Shown here: positions 21,575-31,875 of the stretch, in pieces
Numbering within the stretch: position 1 is the stretch's first letter
Layout of the letters: each line of letters opens with the position of its first letter
NCBI GenBank assembly: GCA_947069175.1
Contig: CAMTDV010000007.1
Span: 49,805,681 to 49,869,680 of the forward strand
Direction: 5' to 3'
Length of the DNA: 64,000 nucleotides
Origin: Scalesia atractyloides
Lineage: Eukaryota; Streptophyta; Magnoliopsida; Asterales; Asteraceae
Made by a program: the position numbers and the translations under genes
The notes under the pieces: generated by a model
What the model was told of the DNA's origin: nothing
The model's input: the letters and a program-made list of their open reading frames with translations, nothing else
Databases searched by the model: none

Positions 21575-22929
21575 CCATGGAAGGTGATCTCTTGCCAACG
21601 AACTGAAATGCTATTCATCTCAAGAAATATTTAATGTGACAAGGATCAAGGATCTTTAAGGATTCAGGATCCTCACATCGGTAACATTCTGCCTTAAATT
21701 TTTCATTACTTTTTATTTTACTTGTTATGAGAAAAGGGTGTTAGATACTTAACATCCAATTTTTTCAAGTTTTAAGCTTTTGCAGAAATTTTAACATCAT
21801 TAGTAGAGGATTAAGGGGTTGGCCACCTCTCTTCCACGTTTAAGGTATTTTATACCTTCTAATGTTTAAAAATTTTGACCTTTCACACGAATTGGGTTTT
21901 GACACCCCGCTAGTAGCGCACGTTCATCCAAGTATGGTTCTAGGCAATGTGACCAGTACACACTTAGTGGCTGGCAATTTCATTGTTGTTGACAATATGT
22001 AGGATCTCAAGTATAATGGTAGACGTACATGCATACGTTATCCTAAGGTTTTTAGCGTTCTCACGTTAGATAAGGTTTTGGCATTTTCATGTCACATAAG
22101 TGGGCTTGTCCCCAGTTTGAGTAAGACCCTAGTGTTATTTGGGCTTGACCCCAGTTTATTTGGGCTTGTCCCCAGTTTATTTAGGCTTGTTGCCATTTCG
22201 TTTGTCTTATTCCCAAGTGTATGTTGACAGGCTCTAGAAGCATTAAGGATTCGAAAGTTCTATAAAGAAAGGATTCTGGATCCTTACACTGTAACTAATT
22301 TTATGTTATGTTACACATAAAGGATATAGAATCCTAACTTGGATTCTCTGGTATGGTTTCCCTTTAGTTTAATTGATCATACTTTTAACCCTTTAATTCA
22401 GGATATATGTTTCATCTCAAATTGGGTTTTCTTTAAAACTTGTTGTTGGCAAATTTATAACAACCTAAGATTTTCTGAGTTTTTTTAGAGGAAATTTTAT
22501 AGCCTTCACAAACAATTTATTTGAATCCGAAAACAAAAGTATATCAAACTGAAACTTTAAAGATAAATGCACAACACCAGCTATAGCAAAAAGTTTAATA
22601 TTATTAAACCCGTTAATAGGTGCCAAAAGTGTTTGGCATCGGCTTCACCAGCAAAATGTGGACCATCCACCCAGGCCGGACATGGTTATCTGATAATTAC
22701 AGTTTTTGTGTAGAAATTAAAATGCAGGAAAGTAAAGAGCAGGATAACAAAGGCTTCATTCGCCCAAAGACAGAATCCCTCCACCATTGTCATCCTACCA
22801 ATTGTCTAAAGGATCAGTGATCCTTAAACCTAGAACTATTGTTTAGAAATAACAGACCCAAGTGTTCAAATCAAAACACCAAAACATGAAATTAAAAAGT
22901 GGGCTCAGGCCTTATCTACATTATCCTTC
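21575..22929 (+). other. Post-pol non-coding region of the Tat element
   Basis: No convincing coding sequence on the plus strand. A 21-22 bp tandem motif (GGGCTTGTCCCCAGTTTA and variants) repeats four to five times at 22100-22195. AAGGATCC-like words are frequent. The frame 22620-22820 has no recognised family. Confidence 0.55.
22100..22195 (+). repeat. Short minisatellite (21-22 bp unit)
   Basis: Successive units read TGGGCTTGTCCCCAGTTT, GGGCTTGACCCCAGTTTATT, GGGCTTGTCCCCAGTTTATT and AGGCTTGTTGCC, with one interrupted unit between the first two. Confidence 0.75.
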
Positions 22930-24541
22930 ATTGCACACTGTTGTGCCATCAGCTACGGCACCATCGCTAGCCTTCTCTTCAACCTCCTTTTGCACCCGTC
23001 GGATCTTGCTTAACCTTCAACCACAACTACCAGTTCCGGCTCCTCATCACCACCAAGATTACTCAAGGCCATCTCCCAGGAAGTTATTTCCCAGGAAGAC
23101 CTATCAAAACTAGGCTCACTTGCCTCCTTGGCCATCTTGATCCTGGATTGAAGGATAGACTTAGCGCTGAGTTTAGCTTGCTCTGTTGCTTCTTTCACTG
23201 ATCGTCAGAAGCAGCCTCGGTGTCCTCCAGTAGGATCTCCAATGCCTTTTTCTCCTTTTCGAGCTTGGACATGACCTTATCCTTAACAACCCAATGGAGC
23301 GCATCCCAGCTAGAGTCTCCTCGTACTTAGCGATCCTCTTCTCGTAGTAGATCTTCACGCGGCTAAACTCCTGCAAAACAGTAAATAAGATTCACGATCC
23401 AGGATCCTCACAGACAGGTAAAACTTAAAGATAGGATCAAGGATTCTTAACTCAGTCAGAGCATCATGGAGGCACTTCTCGATGTTAAAGAGGTCGCCCT
23501 CTAGTTCAGAGGTCTTCCTCCTCTTTGAACCAGACTTGGCTCTAGTCATGACCTTGCAGGCTCAGCAACAGGGATGGGTATGGGCTCCTTCTTGGTGGCT
23601 TTGGAGATTATGATGCTGTTGATACATCAAGGGCAAAAGATGCAGACTTGGAGGTGGATTTTTGATCACCTGACTATCAAACATTGAAAAGATAAGTACT
23701 TGGCTTAAGTTTTATGGTCTATATACACTATAAATTCTACGATTACTTACTTGATATACCTTAGGAGAATGAGTTTGAACGTCTTCAGTAGGATCCTGGA
23801 TCCTTATCTTAAATGTTCTGTTTGTAGGATCAAGCTCTAGAAAAGCTTTTGCACGGTCAATAGTTCTCGGAACGTCAGCAAAGACTGCAAAATTCTTCAC
23901 TGCAAATTGAGCACAAGATCAAAAAGACATTAAAAGTATAAGTAAGCTACATGCAAAATCCTATATCCTACCCTTAAAGATCCACCAACGAGGCAAAATT
24001 TCCCCCTTCGGTATGGAATCCCTCCTAACGAAGAAGAACTGATTCTTCCAAGAAGAATCGTTTTGGGTAGTTTTAGAACATGAATCGACTGGTGGGCTTT
24101 GACTTTGAACAGGAATCGGTTGATACCATGGGTAAGTAGGCTTTACATGTAGGCTAAATCAGAAAGGTTAAGCTGCAACCCTTCTTTCTCGATGGTTTCT
24201 TCTATAGTGAACAAGGTTCTCCAAAACATCGGCATAGCTTGACTATAGCTAATACTGGTGAGTTTGAAGAAACTTTGGGTCAATGATGGAAAAGGGTATG
24301 AGAACCCGAGAAGGAAAGGAACTGCAGGAAAGCAAACCCATGTCTCCGACATTGCATCGATTCGCACAGATGGGTCGAAGGTTTGAAAGTTGGTTTCTAA
24401 GAGAAAGCTAGACTTGAGGATCTAGATTTCTAGATCTGTGAACGTATAGATCTCAGAGGAATGGTCCTTCAATAGGTTTTGTGATTTGGGTGTACCATCA
24501 GACTTCTTGGAACCAAAATTTGGTGAGGATCGTGTATGCAT
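22930..24541 (-). pseudogene. Antisense ORF of the Tat element (aORF), apparently spliced
   Basis: On the minus strand a reading frame begins at ATG 24541-24539 (MHTRSSPNFGSKK) and runs through VRIDAMSETWVCFPAVPFLL, GFSYPFPSLTQSFF and AMPMFWRTLFTIEETIEKEG. This resembles the 'putative gypsy type transposon' domain encoded antisense in Tat elements (family memory). Further exons appear at about 23900-23752 and 23549-23010. They are bordered by AG acceptors (TTTGCAG before 23900, TTTTGCAG near 23373) and a GTAAGT donor near 23749. In-frame stops (for example near 24425 and after 24143) make it a pseudogene. Its function in the lineage is unknown. Confidence 0.6.
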
Positions 24542-24793
24542 GATGTCGGAATTAGGAAACTTTCAAAAAAAATAAGAAGAAGGAAGAGAAATATACCTGA
24601 CTTGCAATCGGTGGTGTGGATTTATGATGATAAATCTGAGAATTTAAAAGAAAAGGGAGTTATCTCTCCCCTATTAATAGCGATCATTGTTATGTAGCCT
24701 TGCAAGTCCCACCGTTCTCATTAACGGCTAGTTTGAATTGAAGGCAATATGACAGCTGTGACCCACCTTCACAACCGCCATATTAGGGGCAAT
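24542..24793 (+). other. Spacer and putative polypurine tract of the Tat element
   Basis: This is non-coding sequence between the antisense ORF start and the LTR. It ends in TATTAGGGGCAAT (24781-24793), a plausible polypurine tract next to TGTTAGCG. Confidence 0.45.
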
Positions 24794-25450
24794 TGTTAGC
24801 GTTGGTTTTAATTACTTTTGGATCTGTGATCCTTCCGTGAATCCTAGATAAGTTATTCTTAAAATGTATAGTGGGTGCTGGAAGGATCAAAGATCCTTAG
24901 TCCTTGCAATGGTTTCTAATGATTGTCTTTGATATGTTATTTAAATTTTATGTGGGTGTGAGAGATGGACTTGGTAAAGCTGGATATCATGGACTATGCT
25001 TGGATTTAAGCACATGCAAAGGAGGCAATAGCCGTTATCAGGATCGTGGGAGCTCTCTTGTTTTTCGTATAGTTAGTTATTAGATATTTCCAATTATATA
25101 TTGGGATAATGGGCTCATTAGGAACGATCACTCATTCGTACACTTACACGTTCGAAACCTCTCTCTCGAACACACTAGCAATTACTTGTATTGAGCTTCA
25201 TTATCACCCGAAGTTGTATTTATCTTAACATTTCTGTTCAATATAGTTAGTGATCGGTAGTTTCCATCACCCGAGGATTTTTGTGTCGGAGATCTCACAA
25301 GGATCAAGTGCTTTTTGATCGTACAAATATCGGTGTTCCTTGTCATTTTCATTTTACAATCGACTTCATTGTTGATCATCCACATAATCTCTCTACCTCA
25401 CAATCAAAATTTGGTTAGATTGTTCTTAAACTGATTTTTGACCAAAACCA
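24794..25450 (+). repeat. Putative 3' LTR of the Tat element
   Basis: It starts TGTTAGCGTTGG after a polypurine-like run and ends near GACCAAAACCA. The right edge is supported because a direct repeat of unrelated sequence (CATAAGTAT...) begins exactly there and recurs at 26614. No second LTR is in the window, so the limits are inferred. Confidence 0.5.
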
Positions 25451-25769
25451 TAAGTATAGCAATAGCAATATGTTACTCATATAAAGATAAAAAAATGCTC
25501 ATTATTATTATGCTTTTTAATAAAAGTTACATATAAAAAGTTATTGACGTTTAAAAATGATGCGGGAAGTTGCATGTGCATGGAGGTTGATAACAGTTTT
25601 TTATTTAGACAAAAAATAAACTATTACCCCAAATATAACGAAATTAGTAAAAAAAATAAAACATAATTTACATTTTAAGTTTTTTTTATCTCAACCATTA
25701 ATTACAATTGAGTTTAAACACTTTTTACATTTCTCACAATAAAAAATATGTTTTTACAATAACCTACCA

Positions 25770-25811
<42 letters not shown>

Positions 25812-25840
25812 TATATTATATATATATTTATATATATATT
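25451..25840. repeat. AT-rich repeat copy and (TA)n tract
   Basis: 25451-25612 is a diverged direct repeat of 26613-26770 (shared AAAAAGTTATTGACGTTTAA). 25772-25838 is mostly (TA)n. No coding sequence seen. Confidence 0.7.
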
Positions 25841-26906
25841 GGTGAGGTTATTTGAGAAAATTTAAAAGTGTGAGAAGGATAAGAAAGATTTTGGAGGTGA
25901 CATGTGTCCCTTTTATTTTGGTCATTTAAGGGTATAAGTGTAATTTAGCTAATAAAATCTAATTATGGAATGAATATATGCAACCAATTTTTGGCAGTTA
26001 TTGAAGCGATTTTCGAATTTGAAATAACACCCTAACTCATAAAAACACCACAGCATGTATATTGAAGTCATACATCTTATAAAGAAAAGAAATATAACAT
26101 AAACAACACCCCAACTCATAAAAATACCACAACATGTATATTGAAGGCATATATCTTATAAAGAACAGAAATACAACAAAAATAACACCATAACTCATAA
26201 AAACACCACAACAATTATATTGAAGGCACATCTTATAAAGAACACCCTAACATTGAATATAACAGAAATAACACCCTAATATAACACCAGTCAACACTTT
26301 AGTCAGAATCAAACAGAAATAACACCCTAAATAAATAAAACAGAAATAACACCCTAACTCTTTGAAGGCAACAGAAACCTACTAAAGGCACCAGAAACCA
26401 CAACAATGCCAGGACCTTTGTCCTCGCATTAATATAACAGGAATAAGACCCTAACTCATAAAAACACCACAGCATGTATATTGAAGGCATGCATCTTACG
26501 AAGAACAGAAATATAAAAGAAATAACACCCTACAATTGAAAACATCATTGTATGAACATAGAAAAAACACCATAGACTAAAACATCCAAGCAAGACGTAA
26601 TTTTTTTCTCTACATAAGTATATCAATATGGTACTCATATTAAAGATAAAAAAACACTTGTTATTGTGGTGTATTTTTTTTTTAAAAAGAGTTACGAATA
26701 AAAAGTTATTGACGTTTAAAAAAGAATGAGGAACTTTGTATGTGCATTAATGTTAGTTTCTTAATTTAAAAATGTTAAATTTACCTTTATACCCTTAATC
26801 TAGAAAATTAGTTAGTTTAATAATCAACACTTAGATTAAATATCTAATGATTTAGATTCTTTCTTATCATTCTCAACTTTTAAATTTTCTCACATGAACC
26901 TCTACC
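25841..26906. mobile_element. Non-autonomous DNA transposon with long terminal inverted repeats
   Basis: The left end GGTGAGGTTATTTGAGAAAA (25841) is the inverted counterpart of the right end at 26853-26906 (on the opposite strand GGTAGAGGTTCATGTGAGAA). Similarity goes on inwards through AAATTTAAAAGT and AGAATGATAAGAAAG, and again at AAGGGTATAA (~25930 and ~26783), giving imperfect arms of ~100 bp. It lies between (TA)n tracts on both sides. No transposase is present. Long arms suggest a Mutator-like derivative, but the superfamily is not proven. Confidence 0.65.
26022..26560. repeat. Minisatellite inside the inverted-repeat element
   Basis: Units of ~80 bp start with AATAACACCCTAACTCATAA (or variants) at about 26022, 26104, 26183 and 26442, with shorter AACACCCTAA fragments between. 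Open frames on the minus strand here are just translations of the repeat. Confidence 0.75.
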
Positions 26907-27034
26907 TATATTATATATATTTATATATATATATATGTATATTATAGTATAATATTATATCACACTTAATTAGAATCATTTTAATATAATTATATTTATA
27001 TTGATAACTGATTATTGTGAACTAATCTTAGCCA

Positions 27035-27457
27035 TTGATTTCCTTTTTATGTGACAAGGGTAGGATCATATTTTCCATTTATCTACATTTAAATCTTTTC
27101 TTTTTAATAATATATTCAGTTACAAAATCCCTACATTTTAGGGATTTAACAATCTTTCTAATTTTTCGTAGATCACTTGATGATTATACGTATTTGCAAT
27201 TTATCAGATCAAATTCGTTTGCTAATAAACTATTTTCGAAGATCATTAACAGCGTTTATTTTTTTCAACGTTGCCTGGATCAAATTTCGTATTTTTTAAT
27301 TCATTCAAATATGACGGATTCAGGATGTAATAATCCCAATTCGTTTGAAAACACAAATGATATCTACGAACCGAGTAATGATGCCGTCTATGTTACAACA
27401 ATGGATCACCGAGGTTTGGTATTCTGGATTTTAGTATCATATATGAAATTGTTTTGA
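27035..27457 (+). CDS. Unrecognised 140-codon ORF, possibly an exon of a transposase-like gene
   Basis: The N-terminal half is hydrophobic and Phe/Ile/Leu-rich and looks non-coding. The C-terminal part (MTDSGCNNPNSFENTNDIYE, then AVYVTTMDHRG) has normal protein composition. It could be the start of a FAR1/MULE-type protein, from memory of similar N-termini and the surrounding inverted repeats, but no catalytic domain is present. GAGGTTTGGTATT near 27411 may be a splice donor context. Treat as a fragment; I cannot assign a function. Confidence 0.3.
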   Translation: MISFLCDKGRIIFSIYLHLNLFFLIIYSVTKSLHFRDLTIFLIFRRSLDDYTYLQFIRSNSFANKLFSKIINSVYFFQRCLDQISYFLIHSNMTDSGCNNPNSFENTNDIYEPSNDAVYVTTMDHRGLVFWILVSYMKLF

Positions 27458-27626
27458 TGTGTTGTCCATTCAAGATGTAGGTTTCAAGTTTAAAATTGTT
27501 TTCATGTGTTTGTCAATTCAAGATTTACACTGATGAGATTAATGATATATTCAGTCGTTAATACACAGGCATATATTCCCGTTCATTATACGCATATTTA
27601 CAGGTTGCGGTTTTTATTTGTGATTA

Positions 27627-28025
27627 TGCAGTTTTGTTGTAAACGTCCAGTTGTTACTATTCAGTACATTATATACATGTGTATTGTATAGTATGTAGTA
27701 TATGCATTATTAATATCAGGATGTAGTTTCTTTGTAAACGTACAGTTGATACCGTTTAATACACATGTATATACTGTTAAGATGATGCATTATTGTATAA
27801 GGGGATGCAACTTTGATGTAAACTTCCAGTTGATACCATACAGTACACATGTGTATAATAATGTTAAGTTATTGCATTATTACATGCGGGTATTCATCTT
27901 TGATCCAAACTTCCAGTTGATACCGTACAACACACATGTGTATAATATACTGCATTTATTATAAATTGCCGATGCAGCTTTGCTGTAGACTTCCAGTTTA
28001 TAATATATAGTACACATGTGTATAA
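27627..28025. repeat. Five-unit minisatellite (81-96 bp unit)
   Basis: Units begin near 27627, 27723, 27806, 27892 and 27973. Each has the pattern TTTG-TGTAAAC-TTCCAGTTGATACC followed by ACACATGTGTATA. Identity between units is moderate, so the array is old. Confidence 0.75.
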
Positions 28026-28262
28026 GCGAATTTGGAGGCGTGAATAACTGGCGATAGATATGGAAACTTTTAATGTTTCCGGATTTTAAAAATCTTCCCA
28101 TTAGGTAATTACATAATTACCCTTTTAATTAAATTTAAAAAAAAACAAAACTAATAATTACAATCATGCCACTAATCTAAACTTAAAGATGATGGAAATC
28201 AATGGTATAGATCAGTTCACACAGTTCACTCTTATTATGTTGTTCACTCTAGATCCTTACCC

Positions 28263-28294
<32 letters not shown>
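28263..28294. repeat. Compound microsatellite (TA)n(GA)n
   Basis: About eight TA units run straight into about eight GA units. Confidence 0.9.
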
Positions 28295-28342
28295 ATAATA
28301 TGATCTTTAGTAGTATGGGGTGTCAAGGACCAATACAACAGA

Positions 28343-28640
28343 CTACAAGATTACAAAGCAATATAAAATCCCTTCGTTTAGCCCACACAATTCCAACCAA
28401 TTTCGCACGGTTCCTAACCCACTGTAGCTGAGGGTCTTTATCTCAGCCACAATATTAGGAATCTTTACCGATTCATTGGAGAAGATACACATTTTCCTTC
28501 CACACCAAATGCTCCAACATGTCAACAACATCTTAGCTTAGAAAATTCTCCTCTTATTCTTGCTTCCCGTCATGAACTTATGAACCTAGAATACGTCCTC
28601 AGTGGAGAGGACTTTGATTTGAGGGACTGTGCACCACTCG
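28343..28640 (-). pseudogene. LINE reverse-transcriptase 3' end (zf-RVT region)
   Basis: On the minus strand the frame 28531-28343 reads MLLTCWSIWCGRKMCIFSNE, then IPNIVAEIKTLSYSGL. It is preceded by WCTVPQIKVLSTEDVF from ~28640 with stops. The W-x-IW-x2-R...F pattern followed by I-x2-IK is the C-terminal tail of plant non-LTR retrotransposon proteins. Catalytic domains are absent, so this is a truncated relic running towards lower coordinates. Confidence 0.55.
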
Positions 28641-29760
28641 GCTAATTGCATGTTATCGACTTAGCTAACCATCTATTAGGCAAAAAAAAAAAGTAGTCTG
28701 GGCAATGAGCAAATATTCACTCATTGGGTAAAACGTAGATAGGTTAACACTCATCTCATTTCATCCCTCATTCAATCTGCGACTCTTCTATCCAAGGGGC
28801 AAGGTAGGGTAACAAAAGAAATATATATACCTTTTGTTTAAAATCACTCAAAACAGCACTAACACCTTTTTCTTTGTTTCCATACTTTTCACAGCTCGTC
28901 TTCAAGATAAATATCTCCAAACAAATGTTAATGAGTGACAGTAATGGGAACTTAAACCCAAATTGCATGTTATGCAAGTTGCAATACTCATCTAGGGGAT
29001 TGTCTCAATTTTCTTGTGACGTTTTCTAGTATTGTGCTTTTAATTGTATTTTGCTGACAACCTTTATTTTGGCTAGTCTTCCATGATATTGTCTTAAAGC
29101 TGCCAAAAAAATAAAATAAATAAATAAACGCACAACATACTATGAGAAAAACAAGTGTTTAAAAATTATTAACTGCAATTAAGGTGCATACATGTGACGA
29201 TGCATTTATTTAATTATTTACTTTGCACCCGTTATACTAAAATATTTCATTTATCTAGGTTTGTACATGAGACTGCTACTCTAAAAGACATTTATTTACT
29301 TAATTAAGTTTAAATATACATATCAATGACCAACTACCTATATTTATGAAGGGTTCCAACCAAATCTCGTCCCGTAGAATTACGGCCATATTTCTATTAC
29401 TGCCACTTGTTGACATTTGATCAAAGGTGTGATTATGTATCCTTCAAAGTTCAAACAAATATGGTAAGACATGTGATCAGTCTTTCATAAATTAAGTTGA
29501 AATTTTCCAACAATTAAACGTGTGGTTTAGTTTTGTCAATTAAATAAAGCTAACCGGTTAAGAATGGTTGTATGAGTCTTGTATTGGTTGTTTTGTTTTG
29601 GTGGATGTTGCATTTTGACAGGTTACTACGTTTCAATCCTCACAGATGCAATAATTCAAGTGTATGGATGTTTTGCAACATCCTCAGTGAGATATCAGAG
29701 AATCTAAGAGATGTTTACGTTCCTGTTAGATCACAGCAGCCGCGCCGCTACTAACACTTG
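28641..29760. other. Intergenic sequence without recognised features
   Basis: AT-rich. Open frames at 28768-28977 (minus) and 29572-29754 (plus) show no family resemblance or codon signature. I see no RNA gene. Confidence 0.5.
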
Positions 29761-30124
29761 CTGATTGACTGATCAGGTCCATGGTCTCTCTATCTCGCAT
29801 TTTATTTTTATTTGTTTATTTGATGGTCTGAACCATTGTGTTGGGAGTGTTGTTATTTGTGAGTCGATTAGGTCGTTAGCCGTTCATGGTTTGTAAGTGG
29901 TATATCTCACGTTCGGATTATAAATTGCACTATACATTGGGGACAATGTATCCTTAGTGTGGGGATGCGATAACTCGAGATAGGGTTGGTAGGTTTGATG
30001 ATTTCAAATGCTTGAATTGGTTAAAATTGGCAAAGAGTTAAAAATTTGAAAATGTCTCGTAAAGATTTTTGCACAAAAATGGAAAATGATAGGTTTAATT
30101 AGGTTGTTGATATTCAAGTTTATT

Positions 30125-30161
<37 letters not shown>

Positions 30162-30815
30162 ATATATATTAATAGATAAAAACGGTCGAAAACGCATCTA
30201 ATTTAGGATATGTAGGTAGGCCCAGCTAGTTGAAAGGTTCCTTAGGATTGATATAAAATACTTAAATATTAGAAATCTTGTGGGTTCTCGTCTTAGGAGC
30301 TATAGCAAAGCTAAAACTGTAGAGAGTATAAGGGATTCTGTTATAAATAAAAGGCATATAAGTATTCCAATTAAATGGCACGTCTGTCTCTTTTTATGAA
30401 AATAAATCCGAAACAAGGCGGCGCCGGAAATTCCATCTATCCATTATTTTAAGCTAGCTTGTATTGACAAAGCCTATGGTATTGCTACGGGGATGGTGAC
30501 TCGTGTACTACATACCCGCTAGGTGAAGTTAGAAAAGAAAAGCAAAATACGTGAAACTTATGGCATTAACCATTGGGATGGTGACTCGGGTGGGGTATAT
30601 CCGCTAACTTGATCGTATACAAAGGCATGTCGAAGCTCATAACTATCCTCCACTATCCATCATAGTTTAATCGGAAATATATAAAAGCTTGTTATATAAG
30701 GCAGTAATCTCATAAGCTTGAAACGGGATTAGTTGGCGGTATGGTTTTTGAGTGTGAGACCCATAGACAAATAATGCAATTGAACTTAATGGGTTATGAT
30801 TAAGGGCTTGGAAAC
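29761..30815 (+). mobile_element. Athila-like 3' non-coding segment
   Basis: It contains CATTGGGGACAATGTATCC and TTAGTGTGGGGATGCGATAA (29934-29971), a signature shared with the Athila-like element at 51617-51740. It also has two related stretches built on GGGATGGTGACTCG at ~30491 and ~30573. A (TA)n tract lies at about 30129-30158. The segment is cut at 30815 by the chromovirus LTR and appears to continue at 45764. Confidence 0.5.
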
Positions 30816-31834
30816 TGTCACACCGTGGTCCTAGCGGAAGCGCAAGTCTGTGACTATTAGGTAATCATTGCATACAATCTAGTAACAATATAAATTAACA
30901 AGGATGCCATGCTATTATAAGTTTCATTCCACATATACAACCATCAAAAGTGATATCACATTGTTATCTGTTTCAACTTGTTATCATAAGACATGATTCA
31001 AAACACATTGTTTCAAAATAAGACATTGTTTTCATCATAAATTCATATTGAGGTTTTGACCCCTATATACCCAGACAAAGTTGGGATATAAAAGGCAAAC
31101 CCTCCAAAAGATGGCACATCATTGTCTTGACATATTCTCATAACCCGAATCATATCATCAGCTCATGCCTTGCGTCCTGAAATACATGTAATTGTAAAAA
31201 GTCAACATAAAGTTGGCGAGTTCATGTAGTAAATGTTTTCGTATAAAAATGTAATCCTTGAAATCCAGTAATGAAATTCGAGTATGTTATTAGCATCATG
31301 GCGTTCTAGGGATCTATCAAAGCCTCTCGAGTACCCTGACATATATGTGCCATAAGTAAGTAACCAACCCGAGACAACTCTGACATCATTGGGATCACAA
31401 AAGCACTCCTAACCGGTTATCATACTAGGAGTGGAGCGTGTCTCAAACTCGATAGATCTATACCTTTTGCACCTTGGTCACTACGTGATTAATGGTTACT
31501 ATTGTCATCATCCTACTTATGCACAAACTTCCTGTTATCAACTGAACCCATAGCTAACATATTATTTGTTATGACATGTATTTCCCTCGATAATTTGTAA
31601 AACAAAACTTTGAAATCAATGAAAGAAGGGACATGAACTCACAGTTTTGCATTGCGTACATCGTATTACTCATAGTTCGGTGTCCGTACACGTGTGTTAC
31701 CTACATGTATAACAAGTTTATTAGACACCTAGGCCTCAATGGACCTTGTATTCTTGTTATGTATTTATTTGTTATGATAGAACAACTTTTAATGTTATCA
31801 TAGTGTTGTTAGTTTGTTTGTTCGATTAATATTG

Positions 31835-31875
<41 letters not shown>

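Larger units (their letters stand above)
16098..25450 (+). mobile_element. Tat-lineage Ty3/gypsy element lacking its 5' end
   Basis: Domain order is gag, protease, RT, RNase H, a second RNase H, integrase, then long non-coding sequence with an antisense ORF and an LTR. RT before integrase makes it gypsy; the extra RNase H and the antisense ORF point to the Tat lineage. Every domain is broken. The element starts right where the element A LTR ends, so A (carrying B) probably inserted into its 5' part; the missing left half would be upstream of the window. GGATCC-containing words recur throughout. Confidence 0.8.
27016..28221. mobile_element. Second inverted-repeat-bounded segment with ORF and minisatellite
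   Basis: 28 bases at 27016-27043 (TGTGAACTAATC...GATTTCC) and the reverse complement of 28194-28221 differ at only four positions. The segment between holds an ORF and a five-unit minisatellite. It looks like a deletion derivative of a DNA transposon. The true outer ends are not clear, since the similarity stops at 27016 and 28221. Confidence 0.5.

Noticed and set aside
21738..21760. TGTTAGATACTTAACATCC as a possible start of the Tat 3' LTR
   Set aside because: The antisense ORF of this lineage lies before the 3' LTR, and a better polypurine-TG junction with a supported right edge exists at 24781-25450.
23010..23549. Possible independent host genes on the minus strand
   Set aside because: The blocks line up with the antisense ORF typical of Tat elements and lie between its pol and LTR, so they are taken as one element gene.
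26037..26638. Three short minus-strand ORFs rich in Phe, Tyr and Leu, looking like membrane peptides
   Set aside because: They are translations of the AT-rich minisatellite units; the similarity among them comes from the DNA repeat.
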